From assembly GCF_051020765.1 (NCBI RefSeq), contig NW_027469186.1, forward strand, positions 1 through 64,000: a stretch of 64,000 nt of DNA, given 5' to 3'. The DNA is from Lasioglossum baleicum. Lineage: Eukaryota; Arthropoda; Insecta; Hymenoptera; Halictidae. The position numbers and the translations under genes were made by a program. Positions 47,171 through 61,100 of this stretch are shown here, piece after piece. Position 1 is the stretch's first letter, and each line of letters starts with the position of its first letter. Under the pieces are notes generated by a model. It saw only the letters and a list, made by a program, of their open reading frames with translations, did no database searches and was not told the origin of the DNA.

Positions 47171-49880
47171 ACACGTGCGAGGTTTTGTGGGATGCGCATG
47201 CGCAGGTTTTTTGGGATGCGCATGCGCAGGTTTTTTGGGATGCGCATGGCTAGTCGAGCAAAAACACGTGCGAGAGGATGCATCCCGCAGGCTAGTCGAG
47301 CAAAAACACGTGCGAGAGGATGCATCCCGCAGGCTAGTCGAGTAAAAACACGTGCGAAAGGATGCATCCCGCAGTCTAGTCGAGCACAAACACGTGCGAG
47401 GTTTTGTGGGATGCGCATGCGCAGGTTTTGTGGGATGCGCATGCGCAGATTTTTTGGGATGCGCATGCGCAGGTTTTTTGGGATGCGCATGGCTAGTCGA
47501 GCAAAAACACGTGCGAGAGGATGCATCCCGCAGGCTAGTCGAGCAAAAACACGTGCGAGAGGATGCATCCCGCAGGCTAGTCGAGTAAAAACACGTGCGA
47601 AAGGATGCATCCCGCAGGCTAGTCGAGCACAAACACGTGCGAGGTTTTGTGGGATGCGCATGCGCAGGTTTTGTGGGATGCGCATGCGCAGATTTTTTGG
47701 GATGCGCATGCGCAGGTTTTTTGGGATGCGCATGGCTAGTCGAGCAAAAACACGTGCGAGAGGATGCATCCCGCAGGCTAGTCGAGTAAAAACACGTGCG
47801 AGACGATGCATCCCGCAGGCTAGTCGAGTAAAAACATGTGCGAGAGGATACATCCCGCAGGCTAGTCGAGCAAAAACACGTGCGAGAGGATGCATCCCGC
47901 AGGCTAGTCGAGTAAAAACACGTGCGAGAGGATGCATCCCGCAGGCTAGTCGAGTAAAAACACGTGCGAGGTTTTGTGGGATGCGCATGCGCAGGTTTTG
48001 TGGGATGCGCATGCGCAGGTTTTTTGGGATGCGCATGTGCAGGTTTTTTGAGATGCGCATGGCTAGTCGAGCAAAAACACGTGCGAGAGGATGCATCCAT
48101 CAGGGTAGTCGAGTAAAAACACGTGCGAGAGGATGCATCCCGCAGGCTAGTCGAGTAAAAACAGGTGCGAGAGGATGCATCCCGCAGGCTAGTCGAGCAA
48201 AAACACGTGCGAGAGGATGCATCCCGCAGGCTAGTCGAGCAAAAACACGTGCGAGAGGATGCATCCCGCAGGCTAGTCGAGTAAAAACACGTGCGAGAGG
48301 ATGCATCCCGCAGGCTAGTCGAGCACAAACACGTGCGAGAGGATGCATCCCGCAGGCTAGTCGAGTAAAAACACGTGCGAAAGGATGCATCCCGCAGGCT
48401 AGTCGAGCACAAACACGTGCGAGGTTTTGTGGGATGCGCATGCGCAGGTTTTGTGGGATGCGCATGCGCAGATTTTTTGGGATGCGCATGCGCAGGTTTT
48501 TTGGGATGCGCATGGCTAGTCGAGCAAAAACACGTGCGAGAGGATGCATCCCGCAGGCTAGTCGAGTAAAAACACGTGCGAGACGATGCATCCCGCAGGC
48601 TAGTCGAGTAAAAACACGTGCGAGAGGATGCATCCCGCAGGCTAGTCGAGTAAAAACACGTGCGAGGTTTTGTGGGATGCGCATGCGCAGGTTTTTTGGG
48701 ATGCGCATGCGCAGGTTTTTTGGGATGCGCATGGCTAGTCGAGCAAAAACACGTGCGAGAGGATGCATCCCGCAGGCTAGTCGAGCAAAAACACGTGCGA
48801 GAGGATGCATCCCGCAGGCTAGTCGAGTAAAAACACGTGCGAAAGGATGCATCCCGCAGTCTAGTCGAGCACAAACACGTGCGAGGTTTTGTGGGATGCG
48901 CATGCGCAGGTTTTGTGGGATGCGCATGCGCAGATTTTTTGGGATGCGCATGCGCAGGTTTTTTGGGATGCGCATGGCTAGTCGAGCAAAAACACGTGCG
49001 AGAGGATGCATCCCGCAGGCTAGTCGAGCAAAAACACGTGCGAGAGGATGCATCCCGCAGGCTAGTCGAGTAAAAACACGTGCGAAAGGATGCATCCCGC
49101 AGGCTAGTCGAGCACAAACACGTGCGAGGTTTTGTGGGATGCGCATGCGCAGGTTTTGTGGGATGCGCATGCGCAGATTTTTTGGGATGCGCATGCGCAG
49201 GTTTTTTGGGATGCGCATGGCTAGTCGAGCAAAAACACGTGCGAGAGGATGCATCCCGCAGGCTAGTCGAGTACAAACACGTGCGAGACGATGCATCCCG
49301 CAGGCTAGTCGAGTAAAAACATGTGCGAGAGGATGCATCCCGCAGGCTAGTCGAGCAAAAACACGTGCGAGAGGATGCATCCCGCAGGCTAGTCGAGTAA
49401 AAACACGTGCGAGAGGATGCATCCCGCAGGCTAGTCGAGTAAAAACACGTGCGAGGTTTTGTGGGATGCGCATGCGCAGGTTTTGTGGGATGCGCATGCG
49501 CAGGTTTTTTGGGATGCGCATGTGCAGGTTTTTTGAGATGCGCATGGCTAGTCGAGCAAAAACACGTGCGAGAGGATGCATCCATCAGGGTAGTCGAGTA
49601 AAAACACGTGCGAGAGGATGCATCCCGCAGGCTAGTCGAGTAAAAACAGGTGCGAGAGGATGCATCCCGCAGGCTAGTCGAGCAAAAACACGTGCGAGAG
49701 GATGCATCCCGCAGGCTAGTCGAGCAAAAACACGTGCGAGAGGATGCATCCCGCAGGCTAGTCGAGTAAAAACACGTGCGAGAGGATGCATCCCGCAGGC
49801 TAGTCGAGCACAAACACGTGCGAGAGGATGCATCCCGCAGGCTAGTCGAGCAAAAACACGTGCGAGAGGATGCATCCCGC
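46890..49880. repeat. 1,485-bp higher-order tandem repeat, locus 1
   Basis: Matching points 46,890/48,375, 47,352/48,837, 47,595/49,080 and CATCAGGG 48,096/49,581 are all 1,485 bp apart. A partial third copy runs from 49,585 to about 49,880, where the pattern switches to a TCCAGCAGG block. Confidence 0.85.
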
Positions 49881-52800
49881 AGGCTAGCCGAGTAAAAACA
49901 CGTGCGAGAGGATGCATCCAGCAGGCTAGTCGAGTAAAAACACGTGCGAGGTTTTGTGGGATGCGCATACGCAGGTTTTGTGGGATGCGCATGCGCAGGT
50001 TTTTTGGGATGCGCATGCGCAGGTTTTTTGGGATGCGCATGCGCAGGTTTTTTGGGATGCGCATGGCTAGTCGAGCAAAAACACGTGCGAGAGGATGCAT
50101 CCCGCAGGGTAGTCGAGTAAAAACACGTGCGAGAGGATGCATCCCGCAGGCTAGTCGAGTAAAAACACGTGCGAGGTTTTGTGGGATGCGCATGCGCAGG
50201 TTTTGTGGGATGCGCATGCGCAGGTTTTTTGGGATGCGCATGTGCAGGTTTTTTGGGATGCGCATGGCTAGTCGAGCAAAAACACGTGCGAGAGGATGCA
50301 TCCCGCAGTCTAGTCGAGCACAAACACGTGCGAGGTTTTGTGGGATGCGCATGCGCAGGTTTTGTGGGATGCGCATGCGCAGATTTTTTGGGATGCGCAT
50401 GCGCAGGTTTTTTGGGATGCGCATGGCTAGTCGAGCAAAAACACGTGCGAGAGGATGCATCCCGCAGGCTAGTCGAGCAAAAACACGTGCGAGAGGATGC
50501 ATCCCGCAGGCTAGTCGAGTAAAAACACGTGCGAAAGGATGCATCCCGCAGGCTAGTCGAGCACAAACACGTGCGAGGTTTTGTGGGATGCGCATGCGCA
50601 GGTTTTGTGGGATGCGCATGCGCAGATTTTTTGGGATGCGCATGCGCAGGTTTTTTGGGATGCGCATGGCTAGTCGAGCAAAAACACGTGCGAGAGGATG
50701 CATCCCGCAGGCTAGTCGAGTAAAAACACGTGCGAGACGATGCATCCCGCAGGCTAGTCGAGTAAAAACATGTGCGAGAGGATGCATCCCGCAGGCTAGT
50801 CGAGCAAAAACACGTGCGAGAGGATGCATCCCGCAGGCTAGTCGAGTAAAAACACGTGCGAGAGGATGCATCCCGCAGGCTAGTCGAGTAAAAACACGTG
50901 CGAGGTTTTGTGGGATGCGCATGCGCAGGTTTTGTGGGATGCGCATGCGCAGATTTTTTGGGATGCGCATGCGCAGGTTTTTTGGGATGCGCATGGCTAG
51001 TCGAGCAAAAACACGTGCGAGAGGATGCATCCCGCAGGCTAGTCGAGTAAAAACACGTGCGAGACGATGCATCCCGCAGGCTAGTCGAGTAAAAACACGT
51101 GCGAGAGGATGCATCCCGCAGGCTAGTCGAGTAAAAACACGTGCGAGGTTTTGTGGGATGCGCATGCGCAGGTTTTTTGGGATGCGCATGCGCAGGTTTT
51201 TTGGGATGCGCATGGCTAGTCGAGCAAAAACACGTGCGAGAGGATGCATCCCGCAGGCTAGTCGAGCAAAAACACGTGCGAGAGGATGCATCCCGCAGGC
51301 TAGTCGAGTAAAAACACGTGCGAAAGGATGCATCCCGCAGTCTAGTCGAGCACAAACACGTGCGAGGTTTTGTGGGATGCGCATGCGCAGGTTTTGTGGG
51401 ATGCGCATGCGCAGATTTTTTGGGATGCGCATGCGCAGGTTTTTTGGGATGCGCATGGCTAGTCGAGCAAAAACACGTGCGAGAGGATGCATCCCGCAGG
51501 CTAGTCGAGCAAAAACACGTGCGAGAGGATGCATCCCGCAGGCTAGTCGAGTAAAAACACGTGCGAAAGGATGCATCCCGCAGGCTAGTCGAGCACAAAC
51601 ACGTGCGAGGTTTTGTGGGATGCGCATGCGCAGGTTTTGTGGGATGCGCATGCGCAGATTTTTTGGGATGCGCATGCGCAGGTTTTTTGGGATGCGCATG
51701 GCTAGTCGAGCAAAAACACGTGCGAGAGGATGCATCCCGCAGGCTAGTCGAGTAAAAACACGTGCGAGACGATGCATCCCGCAGGCTAGTCGAGTAAAAA
51801 CAGGTGCGAGAGGATGCATCCCGCAGGCTAGTCGAGCAAAAACACGTGCGAGAGGATGCATCCCGCAGGCTAGTCGAGCAAAAACACGTGCGAGAGGATG
51901 CATCCCGCAGGCTAGTCGAGTAAAAACACGTGCGAGAGGATGCATCCCGCAGGCTAGTCGAGCACAAACACGTGCGAGAGGATGCATCCCGCAGGCTAGT
52001 CGAGCAAAAACACGTGCGAGAGGATGCATCCCGCAGGCTAGCCGAGTAAAAACACGTGCGAGAGGATGCATCCAGCAGGCTAGTCGAGTAAAAACACGTG
52101 CGAGGTTTTGTGGGATGCGCATACGCAGGTTTTGTGGGATGCGCATGCGCAGGTTTTTTGGGATGCGCATGCGCAGGTTTTTTGGGATGCGCATGCGCAG
52201 GTTTTTTGGGATGCGCATGGCTAGTCGAGCAAAAACACGTGCGAGAGGATGCATCCCGCAGGGTAGTCGAGTAAAAACACGTGCGAGAGGATGCATCCCG
52301 CAGGCTAGTCGAGTAAAAACACGTGCGAGGTTTTGTGGGATGCGCATGCGCAGGTTTTGTGGGATGCGCATGCGCAGGTTTTTTGGGAGGCGCATGTGCA
52401 GGTTTTTTGGGATGCGCATGGCTAGTCGAGCAAAAACACGTGCGAGAGGATGCATCCCGCAGGCTAGTCGAGTAAAAACACGTGCGAGAGGATGCATCCC
52501 GCAGGCTAGTCGAGTAAAAACACGTGCGAGGTTTTGTGGGATGCGCATGCGCAGGTTTTGTGGGATGCGCATGCGCAGGTTTTTTGGGATGCGCATGTGC
52601 TGGTTTTTTGAGATGCGCATGGCTAGTCGAGCAAAAACACGTGCGAGAGGATGCATCCCGCAGGCTAGTCGAGCAAAAACACGTGCGAGAGGATGCATCC
52701 CGCAGGCTAGTCGAGTAAAAACACGTGCGAAAGGATGCATCCCGCAGTCTAGTCGAGCACAAACACGTGCGAGGTTTTGTGGGATGCGCATGCGCAGGTT

Positions 52801-53933
52801 TTGTGGGATGCGCATGCGCAGGTTTTGTGGGATGCGCATGCGCAGGTTTTTTGGGATGCGCATGGCTAGTCGATCAAAAACACGTGCGAGAGGATGCATC
52901 CCGCAGGCTAGTCGAGCAAAAACACGTGCGAGAGGATGCATCCCGCAGGCTAGTCGAGTAAAAACACGTGCGAAAGGATGCATCCCGCAGGCTAGTCGAG
53001 CACAAACACGTGCGAGGTTTTGTGGGATGTGCATGCGCAGGTTTTGTGGGATGCGCATGCGCAGATTTTTTGGGATGCGCATGCGCAGGTTTTTTGGGAT
53101 GCGCATGGCTAGTCGAGCAAAAACACGTGCGAGAGGATGCATCCCGCAGGCTAGTCGAGTAAAAACACGTGCGAGACGATGCATCCCGCAGGCTAGTCGA
53201 GTAAAAACACGTGCGAAAGGATGCATCCCGCAGGCTAGTCGAGCACAAACACGTGCGAGGTTTTGTGGGATGCGCATGCGCAGGTTTTGTGGGATGCGTA
53301 TGCGCAGATTTTTTGGGATGCGCATGCGCAGGTTTTTTGGGATGCGCATGGCTAGTCGAGCAAAAACACGTGCTAGCGGATGCATCCCGCAGGCTAATCG
53401 AGCAAAAACACGTGCGAGAGGATGCATCCCGCAGGCTAGTCGAGCAAAAACACGTGCGAGAGGATGCATCCCGCAGGCTAGTCGAGTAAAAACACGTGCG
53501 AAAGGATGCATCCCGCAGGCTAGTCGAGCACAAACACGTGCGAGGTTTTGTGGGATGCGCATGCGCAGGTTTTGTGGGATGCGCATGCGCAGATTTTTTG
53601 GGATGCGCATGCGCAGGTTTTTTGGGATGCGCATGGCTAGTCGAGCAAAAACACGTGCGAGAGGATGCATCCCGCAGGCTAGTCGAGTAAAAACACGTGC
53701 GAGACGATGCATCCCGCAGGCTAGTCGAGTAAAAACACGTGCGAGAGGATGCATCCCGCAGGCTAGTCGAGTAAAAACACGTGCGAGGTTTTGTGGGATG
53801 CGCATGCGCAGGTTTTTTGGGATGCGCATGGCTAGTCGAGCAAAAACACGTGCGAGAGGATGCATCCCGCAGGCTAGTCGAGCAAAAACACGTGCGAGTG
53901 GATGCATCCCGCAGGCTAGTCGAGTAAAAACAC

Positions 53934-56440
53934 GTGCGAAAGGATGCATCCCGCAGTCTAGTCGAGCACAAACACGTGCGAGGTTTTGTGGGATGCGCAT
54001 GCGCAGGTTTTGTGGGATGCGCATGCGCAGATTTTTTGGGATGCGCATGCGCAGGTTTTTTGGGATGCGCATGGCTAGTCGAGCAAAAACACGTGCGAGA
54101 GGATGCATCCCGCAGGCTAGTCGAGCAAAAACACGTGCGAGAGGATGCATCCCGCAGGCTAGTCGAGTAAAAACACGTGCGAAAGGATGCATCCCGCAGG
54201 CTAGTCGAGCACAAACACGTGCGAGGTTTTGTGGGATGCGCATGCGCAGGTTTTGTGGGATGCGCATGCGCAGATTTTTTGGGATGCGCATGCGCAGGTT
54301 TTTTGGGATGCGCATGGCTAGTCGAGCAAAAACACGTGCGAGAGGATGCATCCCGCAGGCTAGTCGAGTAAAAACACGTGCGAGACGATGCATCCCGCAG
54401 GCTAGTCGAGTAAAAACATGTGCGAGAGGATGCATCCCGCAGGCTAGTCGAGCAAAAACACGTGCGAGAGGATGCATCCCGCAGGCTAGTCGAGTAAAAA
54501 CACGTGCGAGAGGATGCATCCCGCAGGCTAGTCGAGTAAAAACACGTGCGAGGTTTTGTGGGATGCGCATGCGCAGGTTTTGTGGGATGCGCATGCGCAG
54601 GTTTTTTGGGATGCGCATGTGCAGGTTTTTTGAGATGCGCATGGCTAGTCGAGCAAAAACACGTGCGAGAGGATGCATTCATCAGGGTAGTCGAGTAAAA
54701 ACACGTGCGAGAGGATGCATCCCGCAGGCTAGTCGAGTAAAAACAGGTGCGAGAGGATGCATCCCGCAGGCTAGTCGAGCAAAAACACGTGCGAGAGGAT
54801 GCATCCCGCAGGCTAGTCGAGCAAAAACACGTGCGAGAGGATGCATCCCGCAGGCTAGTCGAGTAAAAACACGTGCGAGAGGATGCATCCCGCAGGCTAG
54901 TCGAGCACAAACACGTGCGAGAGGATGCATCCCGCAGGCTAGTCGAGTAAAAACACGTGCGAAAGGATGCATCCCGCAGGCTAGTCGAGCACAAACACGT
55001 GCGAGGTTTTGTGGGATGCGCATGCGCAGGTTTTGTGGGATGCGCATGCGCAGATTTTTTGGGATGCGCATGCGCAGGTTTTTTGGGATGCGCATGGCTA
55101 GTCGAGCAAAAACACGTGCGAGAGGATGCATCCCGCAGGCTAGTCGAGTAAAAACACGTGCGAGACGATGCATCCCGCAGGCTAGTCGAGTAAAAACACG
55201 TGCGAGAGGATGCATCCCGCAGGCTAGTCGAGTAAAAACACGTGCGAGGTTTTGTGGGATGCGCATGCGCAGGTTTTTTGGGATGCGCATGCGCAGGTTT
55301 TTTGGGATGCGCATGGCTAGTCGAGCAAAAACACGTGCGAGAGGATGCATCCCGCAGGCTAGTCGAGCAAAAACACGTGCGAGAGGATGCATCCCGCAGG
55401 CTAGTCGAGTAAAAACACGTGCGAAAGGATGCATCCCGCAGTCTAGTCGAGCACAAACACGTGCGAGGTTTTGTGGGATGCGCATGCGCAGGTTTTGTGG
55501 GATGCGCATGCGCAGATTTTTTGGGATGCGCATGCGCAGGTTTTTTGGGATGCGCATGGCTAGTCGAGCAAAAACACGTGCGAGAGGATGCATCCCGCAG
55601 GCTAGTCGAGCAAAAACACGTGCGAGAGGATGCATCCCGCAGGCTAGTCGAGTAAAAACACGTGCGAAAGGATGCATCCCGCAGGCTAGTCGAGCACAAA
55701 CACGTGCGAGGTTTTGTGGGATGCGCATGCGCAGGTTTTGTGGGATGCGCATGCGCAGATTTTTTGGGATGCGCATGCGCAGGTTTTTTGGGATGCGCAT
55801 GGCTAGTCGAGCAAAAACACGTGCGAGAGGATGCATCCCGCAGGCTAGTCGAGTAAAAACACGTGCGAGACGATGCATCCCGCAGGCTAGTCGAGTAAAA
55901 ACATGTGCGAGAGGATGCATCCCGCAGGCTAGTCGAGCAAAAACACGTGCGAGAGGATGCATCCCGCAGGCTAGTCGAGTAAAAACACGTGCGAGAGGAT
56001 GCATCCCGCAGGCTAGTCGAGTAAAAACACGTGCGAGGTTTTGTGGGATGCGCATGCGCAGGTTTTGTGGGATGCGCATGCGCAGGTTTTTTGGGATGCG
56101 CATGTGCAGGTTTTTTGAGATGCGCATGGCTAGTCGAGCAAAAACACGTGCGAGAGGATGCATCCATCAGGGTAGTCGAGTAAAAACACGTGCGAGAGGA
56201 TGCATCCCGCAGGCTAGTCGAGTAAAAACAGGTGCGAGAGGATGCATCCCGCAGGCTAGTCGAGCAAAAACACGTGCGAGAGGATGCATCCCGCAGGCTA
56301 GTCGAGCAAAAACACGTGCGAGAGGATGCATCCCGCAGGCTAGTCGAGTAAAAACACGTGCGAGAGGATGCATCCCGCAGGCTAGTCGAGCACAAACACG
56401 TGCGAGAGGATGCATCCCGCAGGCTAGTCGAGCAAAAACA
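53934..56440. repeat. 1,485-bp higher-order tandem repeat, locus 2
   Basis: 53,934/55,419, 54,177/55,662 and CATCAGGG 54,678/56,163 repeat the same 1,485-bp period. The block 54,682-56,163 is a near copy of 48,100-49,581 (offset 6,582), so the two loci descend from one another. Confidence 0.8.
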
Positions 56441-58107
56441 CGTGCGAGACGATGCATCCCGCAGGCTAGTCGAGTAAAAACACGTGCGAGAGGATGCATC
56501 CCGCAGGCTAGTCGAGTAAAAACACGTGCGAGAGGATGCATCCCGCAGGCTAGTCGAGTAAAAACACGTGCGAGGTTTTGTGGGATGCGCATGCGCAGGT
56601 TTTTTGGGATGCGCATGGCTAGTCGAGCAAAAACACGTGCGAGAGGATGCATCCCGCAGGTTAGCCGAGCAAAAACACGTGCGAGAGGATGCATCCCGCA
56701 GGCTAGTCGAGTAAAAACACGTGCGAGGTTTTGTGGGATGCGCATGCGCAGGTTTTGTGGGATGCGCATGCGCAGGTTTTTTGGGATGCGCATGTGCAGG
56801 TTTTTTGGGATGCGCATGGCTAGTCGAGCAAAAACACGTGCGAGAGGATGCATCCCGCAAGCTAGCCGAGTAAAAACACGTGCGAGAGGATGCATCCCGC
56901 AGGGTAGTCGAGTAAAAACACCTGCGAGAGGATGCATCCCGCAGGCTAGTCGATTAAAAACACGTGCGAGGTTTTGTGGGATGCGCATGCGCAGGTTTTG
57001 TGGGATGCGCATGCGCAGATTTTTTGGGATGCGCATGCGCAGGTTTTTTGGGATGCGCATGGCTAGTCGAGCAAAAACACGTGCGAGAGGATGCATCCCG
57101 CAGGCTAGTCGAGTAAAAACACGTGCGAGACGATGCATCCCGCAGGCTAGTCGAGTAAAAACACGTGCGAGAGGATGCATCCCGCAGGCTAGTCGAGTAA
57201 AAACACGTGCGAGGTTTTGTGGGATGCGCATGCGCAGGTTTTTTGGGATGCGCATGCGCAAGTTTTTTGGGATGCGCATGGCTAGTCGAGCAAAAACACG
57301 TGCGAGAGGATGCATCCCGCAGGCTAGTCGAGCAAAAACACGTGCGAGAGGATGCATCCCGCAGGCTAGTCGAGTAAAAACACGTGCGAAAGGATGCATC
57401 CCGCAGTCTAGTCGAGCACAAACACGTGCGAGGTTTTGTGGGATGCGCATGCGCAGGTTTTGTGGGATGCGCATGCGCAGATTTTTTGGGATGCGCATGC
57501 GCAGGTTTTTTGGGATGCGCATGGCTAGTCGAGCAAAAACACGTGCGAGAGGATGCATCCCGCAGGCTAGTCGAGCAAAAACACGTGCGAGAGGATGCAT
57601 CCCGCAGGCTAGTCGAGTAAAAACACGTGCGAAAGGATGCATCCCGCAGGCTAGTCGAGCACAAACACGTGCGAGGTTTTGTGGGATGCGCATGCGCAGA
57701 TTTTTTGGGATGCGCATGCGCAGGTTTTTTGGGATGCGCATGGCTAGTCGAGCAAAAACACGTGCGAGAGGATGCATCCCGCAGGCTAGTCGAGTAAAAA
57801 CACGTGCGAGACGATGCATCCCGCAGGCTAGTCGAGTAAAAACACGTGCGAGAGGATGCATCCCGCAGGCTAGTCGAGCAAAAACACGTGCGAGAGGATG
57901 CATCCCGCAGGCTAGTCGAGTAAAAACACGTGCGAGAGGATGCATCCCGCAGGCTAGTCGAGTAAAAACACGTGTGAGGTTTTGTGGGATGCGCATGCGC
58001 AGGTTTTGTGGGATGCGCATGCGCAGGTTTTTTGGGATGCGCATGTGCAGGTTTTTTGAGATGCGCATGGCTAGTCGAGCAAAAACACGTGCGAGAGGAT
58101 GCATCCA

Positions 58108-61100
58108 TCAGGGTAGTCGAGTAAAAACACGTGCGAGAGGATGCATCCCGCAGGCTAGTCGAGTAAAAACACGTGCGAGAGGATGCATCCCGCAGGCTAG
58201 TCGAGCAAAAACACGTGCGAGAGGATGCATCCCGCAGGCTAGTCGAGCAAAAACACGTGCGAGAGGATGCATCCCGCAGGCTAGTCGAGTAAAAACACGT
58301 GCGAGAGGATGCATCCCGCAGGCTAGTCGAGCACAAACACGTGCGAGAGGATGCATCCCGCAGGCTAGTCGAGCAAAAACACGTGCGAGAGGATGCATCC
58401 CGCAGGCTAGTCGAGTAAAAACACGTGCGAAAGGATGCATCCCGCAGTCTAGTCGAGCACAAACACGTGCGAGGTTTTTTGGGATGCGCATGCGCAGGTT
58501 TTTTGGGATGCGCATGGCTAGTCGAGCAAAAACACGTGCGAGAGGATGCATCCCGCAGGCTAGTCGAGCAAAAACACGTGCGAGAGGATGCATCCCGCAG
58601 GCTAGTCGAGTAAAAACACGTGCGAAAGGATGCATCCCGCAGGCTAGTCGAGCACAAACACGTGCGAGGTTTTGTGGGATGCGCATGCGCAGGTTTTGTG
58701 GGATGCGCATGCGCAGATTTTTTGGGATGCGCATGCGCAGGTTTTTTGGGATGCGCATGGCTAGTCGAGCAAAAACACGTGCGAGAGGATGCATCCCGCA
58801 GGCTAGTCGAGTAAAAACACGTGCGAGACGATGCATCCCGCAGGCTAGTCGAGTAAAAACACGTGCGAGAGGATGCATCCCGCAGGCTAGTCGAGTAAAA
58901 ACACGTGCGAGAGGATGCATCCCGCAGGCTAGTCGAGTAAAAACACGTGCGAGGTTTTGTGGGATGCGCATGCGCAGGTTTTTTGTGATGCGCATGGCTA
59001 GTCGAGCAAAAACACGTGCGAGAGGATGCATCCCGCAGGCTAGCCGAGCAAAAACACGTGCGAGAGGATGCATCCCGCAGGCTAGTCGAGTAAAAACACG
59101 TGCGAGGTTTTGTGGGATGCGCATGCGCAGGTTTTGTGGGATGCGCATGCGCAGGTTTTTTGGGATGCGCATGTGCAGGTTTTTTGGGATGCGCATGGCT
59201 AGTCGAGCAAAAACACGTGCGAGAGGATGCATCCCGCAGGCTAGCCGAGTAAAAACACGTGCGAGAGGATGCATCCAGCAGGCTAGTCGAGTAAAAACAC
59301 GTGCGAGGTTTTGTGGGATGCGCATGCGCAGGTTTTGTGGGATGCGCATGCGCAGGTTTTGTGGGATGCGCATGCGCAGATTTTTTGGGATGCGCATGCG
59401 CAGGTTTTTTGGGATGCGCATGGCTAGTCGAGCAAAAACACGTGCGAGAGGATGCATCCCGCAGGCTAGTAGAGCAAAAACACGTGCGAGAGGATGCATC
59501 CCGCAGGCTAGTCGAGTAAAAACACGTGCGAAAGGATGCATCCCGCAGGCTAGTCGAGCACAAACACGTGTGAGGTTTTGTGGGATGCGCATGCGCAGGT
59601 TTTGTGGGATGCGCATGCGCAGATTTTTTGGGATGCGCATGCGCAGGTTTTTTGGGATGCGCATGGCTAGTCGAGCAAAAACACGTGCGAGAGGATGCAT
59701 CCCGCAGGCTAGTCGAGTAAAAACACGTGCGAGACGATGCATCCCGCAGGCTAGTCGAGTAAAAACACGTGCGAGAGGATGCATCCCGCAGGCTAGTCGA
59801 GTAAAAACACGTGCGAGAGGATGCATCCCGCAGGCTAGTCGAGTAAAAACACGTGCGAGGTTTTGTGGGATGCGCATGCGCAGGTTTTTTGGGATGCGCA
59901 TGGCTAGTCAAGCAAAAACACGTGCGAGAGGATGCATCCCGCAGGCTAGTCGAGTAAAAACACGTGCGAGGTTTTGTGGGATGCGCATGCGCAGGTTTTG
60001 TGGGATGCGCATGGCTAGTCGAGCAAAAACACGTGCGAGAGGATGCATCCATCAGGGTAGTCGAGTAAAAACACGTGCGAGAGGATGCATCCCGCAGGCT
60101 AGTCGAGTAAAAACACGTGCGAGAGGATGCATCCCGCAGGCTAGTCGAGCAAAAACACGTGCGAGAGGATGCATCCCGCAGGCTAGTCGAGCAAAAACAC
60201 GTGCGAGAGGATGCATCCCGCAGGCTAAACCAAGTAAAAACACGTGCGAGAGGATGCATCCCGCAGGCTAGTCGAGCACAAACACGTGCGAGAGGATGCA
60301 TCCCGCAGGCTAGTCGAGCAAAAACACGTGCGAGAGGATGCATCCCGCAGGCTAGTCGAGTAAAAACACGTGCGAAAGGATGCATCCCGCAGTCTAGTCG
60401 AGCACAAACACGTGCGAGGTTTTGTGGGATGCGCATGCGCAGGTTTTGTGGGATGCGCATGCGCAGATTTTTTGGGATGCGCATGCGCAGGTTTTTTGGG
60501 ATGCGCATGGCTAGTCGAGCAAAAACACGTGCGAGAGGATGCATCCCGCAGGCTAGTCGAGCAAAAACACGTGCGAGAGGATGCATCCCGCAGGCTAGTC
60601 GAGTAAAAACACGTGCGAAAGGATGCATCCCGCAGGCTAGTCGAGCACAAACACGTGCGAGGTTTTGTGGGATGCGCATGCGCAGGTTTTGTGGGATGCG
60701 CATGCGCAGATTTTTTGGGATGCGCATGCGCAGGTTTTTTGGGATGCGCATGGCTAGTCGAGCAAAAACACGTGCGAGAGGATGCATCCCGCAGGCTAGT
60801 CGAGTAAAAACACGTGCGAGACGATGCATCCCGCAGGCTAGTCGAGTAAAAACACGTGCGAGAGGATGCATCCCGCAGGCTAGTCGAGTAAAAACACGTG
60901 CGAGAGGATGCATCCCGCAGGCTAGTCGAGTAAAAACACGTGCGAGGTTTTGTGGGATGCGCATGCGCAGGTTTTTTGTGATGCGCATGGCTAGTCGAGC
61001 AAAAACACGTGCGAGAGGATGCATCCCGCAGGCTAGCCGAGCAAAAACACGTGCGAGAGGATGCATCCCGCAGGCTAGTCGAGTAAAAACACGTGCGAGG

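Noticed and set aside
44429..60271. 5,280-codon + strand ORF, Arg/Cys-rich (and similar giants at 24,643-36,831 +, 2,432-6,466 +, 44,546-52,762 -)
   Set aside because: Open frames of similar length exist at once in other frames on both strands, because unit lengths are multiples of 3. The common unit variants (C/T before the A-tract, GAAAGG, GAGACG, CAGTCT) all change the amino acid, so there is no sign of protein selection, and no gene signals are seen.
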